A DNA stretch of 5,855 nt from Clostridiaceae bacterium. Its GTDB lineage: Bacteria; Bacillota; Clostridia; DSM-8532. How positions within the stretch are numbered: position 1 is the stretch's first letter; every line of letters starts with the position of its first letter. The notes under the pieces were generated by a model. It searched no databases and was not told where the DNA came from. It saw only the letters and a list, made by a program, of their open reading frames with translations. Below are positions 1 through 3,817 of this stretch, in pieces. The stretch is taken from contig JANYKF010000150.1 of assembly GCA_025361665.1 (NCBI GenBank), positions 1 through 5,855 on the forward strand. The letters are read 5' to 3'. Both the position numbers and the translations under genes were made by a program.

Positions 1-422
1 TGCCTTCGAACCCCTTCCTGACGGGAAATCTCTTCCATCATGGTCTGGATGGACTGTGTCATCCCGTCTGTCTCGACGGAGATGGTGATGTCGGCGAGGC
101 CGTTGATCGGGATGTTCTGGTTGATGGTGAGGATGTTCGCATGACAGGCCGCAATCTCCCGGATGATGTTCGCGAGGATGCCGGAAAAATCTTCCACCAC
201 AAACAGGAGGGTGATGACTTTTCCGCGCGAAGTCTCATAGAAGGGGAAGACATGGTCCTTGTACTTGTAATACGCGCTGCGGCTCAATCCTGCCTCACGG
301 ACCGCCTCGTTCACCGCTTTCTTCGGATCGATGCTGAGGATTTTCTTCACCTCGATCACCTTGGAAAACACGTCCGGCAACACGGAAGAAGCCACCAGAA
401 AATAAACCTGCGTCCGATCCAT
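1..422 (-). CDS. pheB: UPF0735 ACT-domain protein, PheB-like (C-terminus cut by window edge)
   Basis: I read 140 codons from an ATG at 422 down to the window edge. The family is usually about 145-150 residues, so only a few C-terminal residues are missing. The N-terminal part (about residues 5-60) has the family's LSRSAYYKYKDHVFPFYE segment (residues 46-63), which resembles a small helix-turn-helix. Residues 68-140 form one ACT domain: the VITLLFVVEDFSGILANII strand-helix, then NILTINQNIPINGLADITIS. ACT domains bind small ligands, often amino acids. Bacillus PheB is encoded beside pheA, and relatives often lie beside homoserine dehydrogenase genes, so a role in sensing or regulating amino-acid biosynthesis is inferred; the ligand is unknown. 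The start is supported by AGGGGG at 429-434, six bases before the ATG. It is transcribed away from every other gene in the window, and its upstream side is the hairpin-rich region. The neighbour that would clarify its role lies outside the window. Confidence 0.92.
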   Translation of the reverse strand, partial: MDRTQVYFLVASSVLPDVFSKVIEVKKILSIDPKKAVNEAVREAGLSRSAYYKYKDHVFPFYETSRGKVITLLFVVEDFSGILANIIREIAACHANILTINQNIPINGLADITISVETDGMTQSIQTMMEEISRQEGVRR

Positions 423-468
423 GCTATACCCCCTGCCAAAAACGCCACCCAAGGTTTGATTCTGGTAT

Positions 469-492
469 AAAAACTCACTTTTGTGAGTTTTT
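469..492. repeat. Perfect 10-bp inverted repeat, TTTT loop
   Basis: Arms AAAAACTCAC (469-478) and GTGAGTTTTT (483-492) are separated by four T. The repeat lies 47 bases upstream of the pheB start. It could be an operator for pheB or a weak bidirectional terminator, since both arms supply a T-run on one strand. The sequence alone does not decide. It is also the first in the series of hairpins that runs to 661. Confidence 0.7.
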
Positions 493-497
493 GTGCT

Positions 498-514
498 GGA
501 TGTCTCTGACATCC
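498..514. repeat. Perfect 7-bp inverted repeat, TCT loop
   Basis: GGATGTC (498-504) and GACATCC (508-514) around a 3-base loop. It is one member of the tiled hairpin series and shares no sequence with its neighbours. Confidence 0.65.
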
Positions 515-518
515 TGCA

Positions 519-547
519 TGTTGAAGGCATATTTTGAGCCTTCAACA
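519..547. repeat. Perfect 10-bp inverted repeat, 9-base loop
   Basis: TGTTGAAGGC (519-528) and GCCTTCAACA (538-547). The next palindrome begins at 548 with no spacer. Confidence 0.7.
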
Positions 548-569
548 CACCAAATCACGTGATTCGGTG
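548..569. repeat. 22-bp near-perfect palindrome centred on TCACGTGA
   Basis: The perfect 12-bp core AATCACGTGATT (553-564) is extended by CACC/GGTG arms, with one mismatched pair (552/565). It has no loop, so it could be a dimeric-protein operator as easily as a hairpin. It abuts the hairpins on both sides. Confidence 0.65.
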
Positions 570-570
570 C

Positions 571-609
571 CATCCGGCGGCATTTGCCGCCGGCATTTGC
601 CGCCGGATG
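571..609. repeat. Perfect 12-bp GC-rich inverted repeat built on a 13-bp tandem duplication
   Basis: Arms CATCCGGCGGCA (571-582) and TGCCGCCGGATG (598-609) enclose 15 bases. Overlapping them, GGCATTTGCCGCC occurs twice in direct tandem (579-591 and 592-604). The hairpin may have been lengthened by that duplication. There is no T-run after it, so it is not a canonical terminator. Confidence 0.75.
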
Positions 610-638
610 CATGCAAGTTGCAAAATGCAACTTGCATG
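610..638. repeat. Perfect 13-bp inverted repeat, AAA loop
   Basis: CATGCAAGTTGCA (610-622) and TGCAACTTGCATG (626-638). It starts on the base after the previous hairpin ends. It is the longest perfect stem in the series. Confidence 0.8.
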
Positions 639-661
639 AAAAAGTCGAAAATCGACTTTTT
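639..661. repeat. Perfect 10-bp inverted repeat, AAA loop
   Basis: AAAAAGTCGA (639-648) and TCGACTTTTT (652-661). It abuts the previous hairpin directly. The trailing T-run gives it a weak terminator-like look on the plus strand and, through the A-run of its left arm, on the minus strand. Confidence 0.75.
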
Positions 662-686
662 GCACGAGACTCAAGGTTTGGATGCT

Positions 687-792
687 ATGTGCCGTCCCTA
701 TGTCCCCGGTACGCGCACATATGTGCCGTCCCTATGTCCCCAGTACGCGCACATATGTGCGTACTGGGGACATGATATCACAGGGACCGTAC
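687..792. repeat. 34-bp repeat: two tandem direct copies plus a partial inverted copy
   Basis: Positions 687-720 and 721-754 are the same 34-bp unit with one mismatch; it begins ATGTGCCGTCCC and ends GTACGCGCACAT. From 755 the unit returns inverted. ATGTGCGTACTGGGGACAT (755-773) is the reverse complement of 734-754 apart from two missing bases, and AGGGACCGTAC (782-792) mirrors the start of the unit after an 8-base interruption. The junctions are palindromic (CGCACATATGTGCG, 748-761). TGTCCCC/GGGGACA motifs are common in REP-type palindromes mobilised by RAYT transposases, but no transposase gene is present, so that link is only a guess. Reading frames through this stretch are repeat-derived and not credible genes. 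Confidence 0.85.
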
Positions 793-807
793 TTTGGCAA
801 TTCGCGA

Positions 808-839
808 AACGGTGTTTGCCGCCATCGGGAAACGCCGTT
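808..839. repeat. Imperfect 10-bp inverted repeat
   Basis: AACGGTGTTT (808-817) pairs with AAACGCCGTT (830-839) with one G-T pair and a 12-base loop. It is flanked by the short palindromes TTCGCGAA (801-808) and TTCATGAA (838-845), and continues the inverted-repeat richness of the region. Confidence 0.5.
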
Positions 840-886
840 CATGAAACGCGTGAAACAGCCTACACCATTGGTTTACAGTCATACAA

Positions 887-985
887 CCCTGTAAATGCGC
901 TGAATGAAATATGTCATCGCAGGGATGCTGGCGGATTTTCAGTGGCTTGCTGGTGTTTCGGGCGAAGCATGTGAAGTCTGCCCTG
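887..985 (+). repeat. 98-bp structured repeat, copy A
   Basis: A single, unpaired copy of a family found five times in this window. It begins CCCTGTAAATGCGC and ends GTCTGCCCTG. Stem 1 arms are CTGTAAATGCGC (889-900) and GCGGATTTTCAG (931-942), with two mismatches and a 30-base loop. Stem 2 is GCTT (945-948) with AAGC (965-968), lying in the conserved CAGTGGCTTGCTGGTGTTTCG...GCGAAGCATG portion. It has no coding potential that survives comparison with the other copies, because unit lengths are 97-99 bases and indels break frame. Confidence 0.85.
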
Positions 986-994
986 AAAAAGGGC

Positions 995-1048
995 AAAAAA
1001 AGGGCACCTGATCGGATGATGATGATGATTCCGATTGATCGCGGTGCC
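995..1048 (-). terminator. Possible intrinsic terminator for minus-strand transcripts
   Basis: Read on the minus strand, GGCACC (1043-1048) pairs with GGTGCC (1003-1008), with an inner ATCGG/CCGAT stem (1011-1015 and 1031-1035). The outer stem is followed almost at once by seven T (995-1001). The inner loop is largely a (GAT)5 run on the plus strand (1015-1029). A second small hairpin, GCCCT/AGGGC (980-994), follows. No convincing minus-strand gene lies upstream, so its client is unknown. Confidence 0.4.
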
Positions 1049-1087
1049 TGAACTGAGAAAATATCAATATGTAAAAAGGAGGAATAC

Positions 1088-1147
1088 GTGTTGCCCTGCA
1101 GATTCATTATAACATGTTTTCCCTGTAAGAATATGTCTGTCATATGA
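1088..1147 (+). CDS. Possible 19-residue small ORF behind a strong ribosome binding site
   Basis: A GTG codon at 1088 sits five bases after a perfect AGGAGG (1077-1082) and opens a 19-codon frame ending in TGA at 1145-1147. The peptide would read MLPCRFIITCFPCKNMSVI: hydrophobic, with three cysteines (residues 4, 10 and 13). I recognise no family and see no clear promoter. In an intergenic region of this size an AGGAGG can occur by chance, so this is a weak call. It could also be a leader peptide or nothing at all. Confidence 0.2.
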   Translation: MLPCRFIITCFPCKNMSVI

Positions 1148-1183
1148 AAAACTTGTGAACATTTCATGAATTCCGCTTTTCTG

Positions 1184-1282
1184 CCCTGTAAATGCGTCGA
1201 ATCAATAACGGAAACCATAAAGCCAAGACGCATTTATAGTGGCTTCCTGGTGTTCGGGGCGAAGCATCCATGGTCTATCCTG
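1184..1282 (+). repeat. 98-bp structured repeat, copy B (first of a tandem pair)
   Basis: It starts TCTGCCCTGTAAATGCG (from 1180) and ends GTCTATCCTG. Its last CCTG (1279-1282) is also the first CCTG of copy C. Stem 1 is CTGTAAATGCGTC (1186-1198) with GACGCATTTATAG (1227-1239), fully paired except for one G-T. The loop between the arms is very different from copies A, C and D, yet the stem and the TAGTGGCTTCCTGGTG...GCGAAGCAT half are kept. Confidence 0.85.
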
Positions 1283-1377
1283 TAAATACGCTGAATACAA
1301 TACAGAATCGCGGTAACACTGGCGTATTTACAGTGGCTTGCTGGTGATTCGCCGCAAAGCATGTGCAGTCTATCCTG
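1279..1377 (+). repeat. 98-bp structured repeat, copy C (second of a tandem pair)
   Basis: It follows copy B head to tail. Stem 1 is perfect over 12 bp: CTGTAAATACGC (1280-1291) and GCGTATTTACAG (1322-1333). Stem 2 is GCTTGC with GCAAAGC, with a one-base bulge. It ends TCTATCCTG at 1377, only 38 bases before the methyltransferase start codon, so it probably lies in that gene's 5' untranslated leader or overlaps its promoter. Confidence 0.9.
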
Positions 1378-1415
1378 AATCCTCAATGCTCACGCCGGAA
1401 TAGGGGGGAGGAACC

Positions 1416-2678
1416 ATGGACAAACAGACAACAGCCAAATTGACCCAACTCCTGCATGGACTCTGTGTCAGGCTGACGGATGATTTCACCTTTCTGGATG
1501 AAATCCACGGCGTCTTCATGTCGGGAACCCGCCAGACGGCTTTCAACCTGCGTCCCGAGGATGAATGGCTTCGCCTGCGGGTAGGCGCATCCAATGAGCG
1601 CATCCGGATGGCGGATTTCCCGGAGGCAATTCTTTCGGAGGCCGCCAGGCAGGATGCCATGCGCATGGAAGTGGTCTTCCGCGGACTAACACTGCTGTTG
1701 GAGGCCGGTGCCGGAAAGACCAGCCTGAAGACGGTTCCGGGAACAGGAGGGCTGGGGGAAGACTCGGGAATCGCCAGGGGGGGTGTGACCGGCTCCCTTC
1801 AGGGGAGCAATGTCCCTGGCGGAGCATCACTCGCACACCGGATGGCCGGAGGCCTGCTCACAAACCGGGACTATCTGGTCAAACCGGGCCAGGCAGACAA
1901 ACTGCTGCGGGAAATCGGAATCATGGCAGAAAATGGAAAAATACGGAATGATCGCATCCGGAAATACAACCAGATCGATCATTTTGTTGAGTTGCTGGTC
2001 CCGCTGCTGGAAATGCTTGGACGGGAAAGGCGGGAACTCTTCATTGTCGATTGCGCCTGTGGAAAATCGTATCTTTCCTTTGTGCTCAATCACTATCTGA
2101 GGGAGGTACGGCACCGGAATGCACGGTTCCTGGGTCTGGACATCGCACAAGGGGTCATTGACGCATCCCGGGAAACCGCAAAACGCCTTGGATTCAGGAA
2201 TATGGCATTTCATTGCGGCGATTTGCGCGAATTGCTGGTGGAAGACGGAGGGCCTGTGAACCGGGTGCCGGACCTGGTCATCAGCCTTCATGCCTGCGAT
2301 GCGGCGACTGACTACGCCCTCGCGTTTGGCATGAGGAACCGGGCGAGGGCGATCGTGTCCGTACCCTGCTGCCAGCACGAACTGGTGAATCAAATCCGCA
2401 CGACCGGGCCGATGGCGGAGATCCTCCGCTTCGGGCCCCTGAAAGCGCACCTGTCCGATGTGCTGACGGACGGGCTTCGGTGCCTGATGCTCGAAGCAGC
2501 CGGATACGAGGTGTCCTGTGTCGAATGGGTTTCTCCCCTGGAGACGCCCAAGAACCTGATGATTCGGGCAGAGTGGAAGGGTGAAGCGAATCCGGATCGT
2601 TTGGCTTCCTATCGCGCCTTGGCCGCCCAGTTCGGAGCGGATCTGACCCTCGCGTCGGAAATGGTCGGATTTCTGTGA
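1416..2678 (+). CDS. Class I SAM-dependent methyltransferase, Methyltransf_32 / METTL25-like family
   Basis: This 420-residue protein has a Rossmann-type methyltransferase domain from about residue 185 to 390. Visible motifs are the SAM-binding VDCACGKSYLSF (211-222), the acidic ribose-contact strand GLDIA (240-244), GDL (268-270), the family signature PDLVISLHACDAATD (285-299), VPCCQHEL (316-323) and TPKNLMIRAEW (377-387). HACDxATD and PCCQHEL mark the family that includes eukaryotic METTL25 and RRNAD1. The substrate is not known; an RNA target is plausible but unproven. Residues 1-100 are a less conserved N-terminal region that family members in Clostridia also carry, and about 101-145 is a glycine-rich linker before the NRDYL...LREIGIM...KYNQIDHF lead-in. 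The start has GGGGGGAGGA at 1403-1412, three bases before the ATG. The tandem repeats B and C lie directly upstream. The next gene follows after 91 bases in the same direction. Confidence 0.9.
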   Translation: MDKQTTAKLTQLLHGLCVRLTDDFTFLDEIHGVFMSGTRQTAFNLRPEDEWLRLRVGASNERIRMADFPEAILSEAARQDAMRMEVVFRGLTLLLEAGAGKTSLKTVPGTGGLGEDSGIARGGVTGSLQGSNVPGGASLAHRMAGGLLTNRDYLVKPGQADKLLREIGIMAENGKIRNDRIRKYNQIDHFVELLVPLLEMLGRERRELFIVDCACGKSYLSFVLNHYLREVRHRNARFLGLDIAQGVIDASRETAKRLGFRNMAFHCGDLRELLVEDGGPVNRVPDLVISLHACDAATDYALAFGMRNRARAIVSVPCCQHELVNQIRTTGPMAEILRFGPLKAHLSDVLTDGLRCLMLEAAGYEVSCVEWVSPLETPKNLMIRAEWKGEANPDRLASYRALAAQFGADLTLASEMVGFL

Positions 2679-2756
2679 GAATCCCTTTCATGATACACAA
2701 ATGCAGGAAAAAATACCCGGGTTTCCGTCACGGTCCAATTCATCATATTCATGTGC

Positions 2757-2762
2757 AGGAGG
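2757..2762 (+). promoter_or_regulatory. Ribosome binding site fixing the VOC gene start
   Basis: A perfect AGGAGG seven bases before the ATG at 2770. It rules out the in-frame ATG at 2701, which would add 23 residues lying before the conserved VOC fold and has no comparable site in front of it. Confidence 0.9.
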
Positions 2763-2769
2763 AAACAAA

Positions 2770-3132
2770 ATGAAATGTCAATTCGTCCATCAGAACTTCA
2801 ATGTGCTTGATCTCGCGGCCAGCATTGCCTTTTACGAAACGAATCTCGGCCTGAAGGTGGAAAAGCGCCATCAGGCGCCGGACAGCAGTTTCGAACTGGC
2901 ATTCATGGGGGACGGCGCGACCGGATTCCTATTGGAACTGACATGGCTCCGTGACTGGAAAGAGCCATACAACCTTGGCGACAACGAAATCCACCTGGCG
3001 GTCCGCGTTCCCGATATCGAAGAGGCCCGGGCATTTCATCGCGCCCAAGGCGTGATCTGCTTTGAGAATGTCGGGATGGGCATCTATTTCATCGCCGATC
3101 CAGACGGATACTGGATTGAGATCGTCAAGTAG
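2770..3132 (+). CDS. VOC-family metalloenzyme, glyoxalase I-like
   Basis: This 120-residue protein is a single vicinal-oxygen-chelate domain made of two beta-alpha-beta-beta-beta halves. The four positions that bind metal in glyoxalase I are all filled: His7 (FVHQNFNV), Glu56 (LLELTW), His75 (EIHLAV) and Glu117 (WIEIV). DxxASIAFYExNLGL (14-28) and IADPDGYWIEIV (108-119) are typical of the family. The intact metal site indicates an active enzyme. The length fits a lactoylglutathione-lyase-like protein that isomerises a thiol-methylglyoxal adduct, but VOC proteins with the same ligands act on many substrates, so the reaction is not assigned. The gene sits 91 bases after the methyltransferase with no clear terminator between them, so co-transcription is possible. 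Downstream a CGGGAAG/CTTCCCG stem (3135-3141 and 3161-3167) lacks a T-run and is at best a weak terminator. Confidence 0.92.
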   Translation: MKCQFVHQNFNVLDLAASIAFYETNLGLKVEKRHQAPDSSFELAFMGDGATGFLLELTWLRDWKEPYNLGDNEIHLAVRVPDIEEARAFHRAQGVICFENVGMGIYFIADPDGYWIEIVK

Positions 3133-3175
3133 AACGGGAAGACTGCCCGGAGACCGTATCCTTCCCGGTGATACC

Positions 3176-3229
3176 CCTTGCGCCGTGCAAATTCCTTGCG
3201 CCGTGCAAACCCCTTGCGCCATGCATATC
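3176..3229. repeat. Three tandem 18-bp repeats
   Basis: CCTTGCGCCGTGCAAATT (3176-3193), CCTTGCGCCGTGCAAACC (3194-3211) and CCTTGCGCCATGCATATC (3212-3229). The first two differ only in their last two bases; the third is more diverged. They lie between the VOC gene and the tRNA promoter, ending 20 bases before the -35 box. They may be a small minisatellite or repeated protein-binding sites. The 18-base period keeps a frame open on both strands, but nothing suggests translation. Confidence 0.9.
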
Positions 3230-3249
3230 CTGCGCCGGTGCGCCGGGGA

Positions 3250-3278
3250 TTGACAAGCATGGATCAAATCCGTATAAT
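3250..3278 (+). promoter_or_regulatory. Consensus housekeeping promoter for tRNA-Gly
   Basis: TTGACA (3250-3255) and TATAAT (3273-3278) are both perfect consensus hexamers with an ideal 17-base spacer. Transcription should begin near 3285, giving a leader of about 24 bases before the mature tRNA. This is the clearest promoter in the window and fits a highly expressed stable RNA. Confidence 0.95.
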
Positions 3279-3308
3279 AGGCCATGCGGCGGGTCACCGC
3301 ATTCGTCT

Positions 3309-3382
3309 GCGGGTGTAGTTCAATGGTAGAACTCCAGCCTTCCAAGCTGGTCGCGTGGGTCCGATTCCCATCACCCGCTCCA
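3309..3382 (+). tRNA. tRNA-Gly, anticodon TCC
   Basis: A complete cloverleaf. Acceptor GCGGGTG (3309-3315) pairs with CACCCGC (3372-3378); D stem GTTC/GAAC; anticodon stem CCAGC/GCTGG with loop CTTCCAA and anticodon TCC at 3341-3343; T stem GTGGG/CCCAT. The discriminator base is T3379 and CCA is encoded (3380-3382). It reads GGA and, through wobble, GGG glycine codons. The D loop keeps the conserved GG. The T loop reads TCCGATT, so the normally invariant U55 of TTCRA is C here (position 3361). It is a single-gene unit with its own promoter and terminator. Confidence 0.98.
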
Positions 3383-3414
3383 AAAAGGGCCGTCTCGATA
3401 GAGATGGCCTTTTT
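3383..3414 (+). terminator. Intrinsic terminator after tRNA-Gly
   Basis: GGGCCGTCTC (3387-3396) pairs with GAGATGGCC (3401-3409) around a GATA loop, with one bulged G and one G-T pair, then TTTTT (3410-3414). The A-run at 3382-3386 extends the stem and could let it work in both directions. Confidence 0.92.
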
Positions 3415-3420
3415 GCATTT

Positions 3421-3482
3421 TCCGGCCCAACAGGGAAGGCTTTTTCATTTCCCATCATCGGGCTTGATCAGAAAAGGCCGGA
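3421..3482. repeat. Widely spaced 7-bp inverted repeat between tRNA terminator and repeat D
   Basis: TCCGGCC (3421-3427) and GGCCGGA (3476-3482) enclose 48 bases that contain a small GGGAA/TTCCC hairpin (3433-3437 and 3449-3453). It has no T-run and no coding content. It may simply be part of the palindrome-rich intergenic DNA. Confidence 0.4.
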
Positions 3483-3495
3483 GTCACCTTTCTAC

Positions 3496-3593
3496 CCTGT
3501 AAATACGCTGAATGAAATACATAATCGCGGGGATGCCGGCGTATTCACAGTGGCTTGCCGGTGTTTCGAGCGAAGCATATTCAGTCTGCCCTG
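3496..3593 (+). repeat. 98-bp structured repeat, copy D (first of a tandem pair)
   Basis: It starts TCTACCCTGTAAATACGC (from 3491) and ends CAGTCTGCCCTG. Stem 1 is CTGTAAATACGC (3497-3508) with GCGTATTCACAG (3539-3550), one G-T pair and a 30-base loop. It is close in sequence to copies A and C. Its final CCTG (3590-3593) is shared with copy E. Confidence 0.9.
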
Positions 3594-3686
3594 TATTTGT
3601 GCTGACTGACTACGTTTTTGCTGAACAAAGGGCACAAATGCAGGTCTTGCTGGTGCTTCTCCGCCAAGCATGCGCAGTCCATCCTG
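3590..3686 (+). repeat. 98-bp structured repeat, copy E (diverged, second of a tandem pair)
   Basis: It follows copy D head to tail. The first two thirds look unrelated to the other copies until the pairing is compared. CTGTATTTGTGC (3591-3602) pairs with GCACAAATGCAG (3632-3643) over 12 positions with one G-T pair. All four left-arm differences from copy C are matched by changes in the right arm. The second half (CTTGCTGGTG...CAAGCATGCGCAGTC...CCTG) is conserved directly, and its stem 2 becomes CTTG/CAAG. Confidence 0.82.
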
Positions 3687-3817
3687 AAAGATGGCTGGCG
3701 ACCGGTGTTTGTGATATCATGGAGGCGGGATTCCATCAGTTCCCATACTGCTCGTGGGGAGTCTGCATGCAGGTTTTTTTGCCATCCGTCATCTACTGAA
3801 TCACGTGGAGGTATGCG
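3687..3817 (+). other. nadE leader region, no gene
   Basis: These 131 bases separate repeat E from nadE. They hold small inverted repeats (CCATC/GATGG at 3679-3683 and 3690-3694; ATGGA/TCCAT at 3719-3723 and 3732-3736), the palindrome CTGCATGCAG (3763-3772) followed by seven T (3774-3780), and the nadE ribosome binding site GGAGG (3807-3811). The T-run next to weak pairing could be an attenuator, but the stem is poor. I see no convincing promoter and no known riboswitch. Confidence 0.4.

Noticed and set aside
534..974. Open frame of 146 codons on the plus strand
   Set aside because: It runs through the hairpin train, the 34-bp repeats and repeat copy A, has no ribosome binding site, and gives a low-complexity product with no family resemblance.
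778..1233. Open frame of 151 codons on the minus strand
   Set aside because: It crosses repeat copy A and part of copy B, includes an isoleucine run from the GAT repeat, contains the minus-strand terminator-like hairpin, and has no recognisable domain.
887..1377. CRISPR array
   Set aside because: Units are ~98 bp with internal stems, there are no short identical repeats with unique spacers of regular length, and no cas gene is present.
1810..2100. Plus-strand ATG at 1810 with AGGGGAG in front
   Set aside because: It is out of frame with the methyltransferase and overlaps its SAM-binding region; the product is a shadow translation.
2701..2769. Upstream in-frame ATG for the VOC gene
   Set aside because: The perfect AGGAGG at 2757-2762 serves the ATG at 2770, and the extra 23 residues lie before the conserved fold.
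3135..3167. Terminator after the VOC gene
   Set aside because: The CGGGAAG/CTTCCCG stem has a 19-base loop and no T-run.
887..3686. Integron attC sites
   Set aside because: The repeats are inverted-repeat hairpins of suitable size but lack the GTTRRRY/RYYYAAC core sites, and no cassette pattern or integrase is seen.
3741..3780. Intrinsic terminator or attenuator before nadE
   Set aside because: Seven T are present but the preceding pairing (TCCCA/TGGGGA, CTGCATGCAG) is too weak or badly spaced for a confident call.
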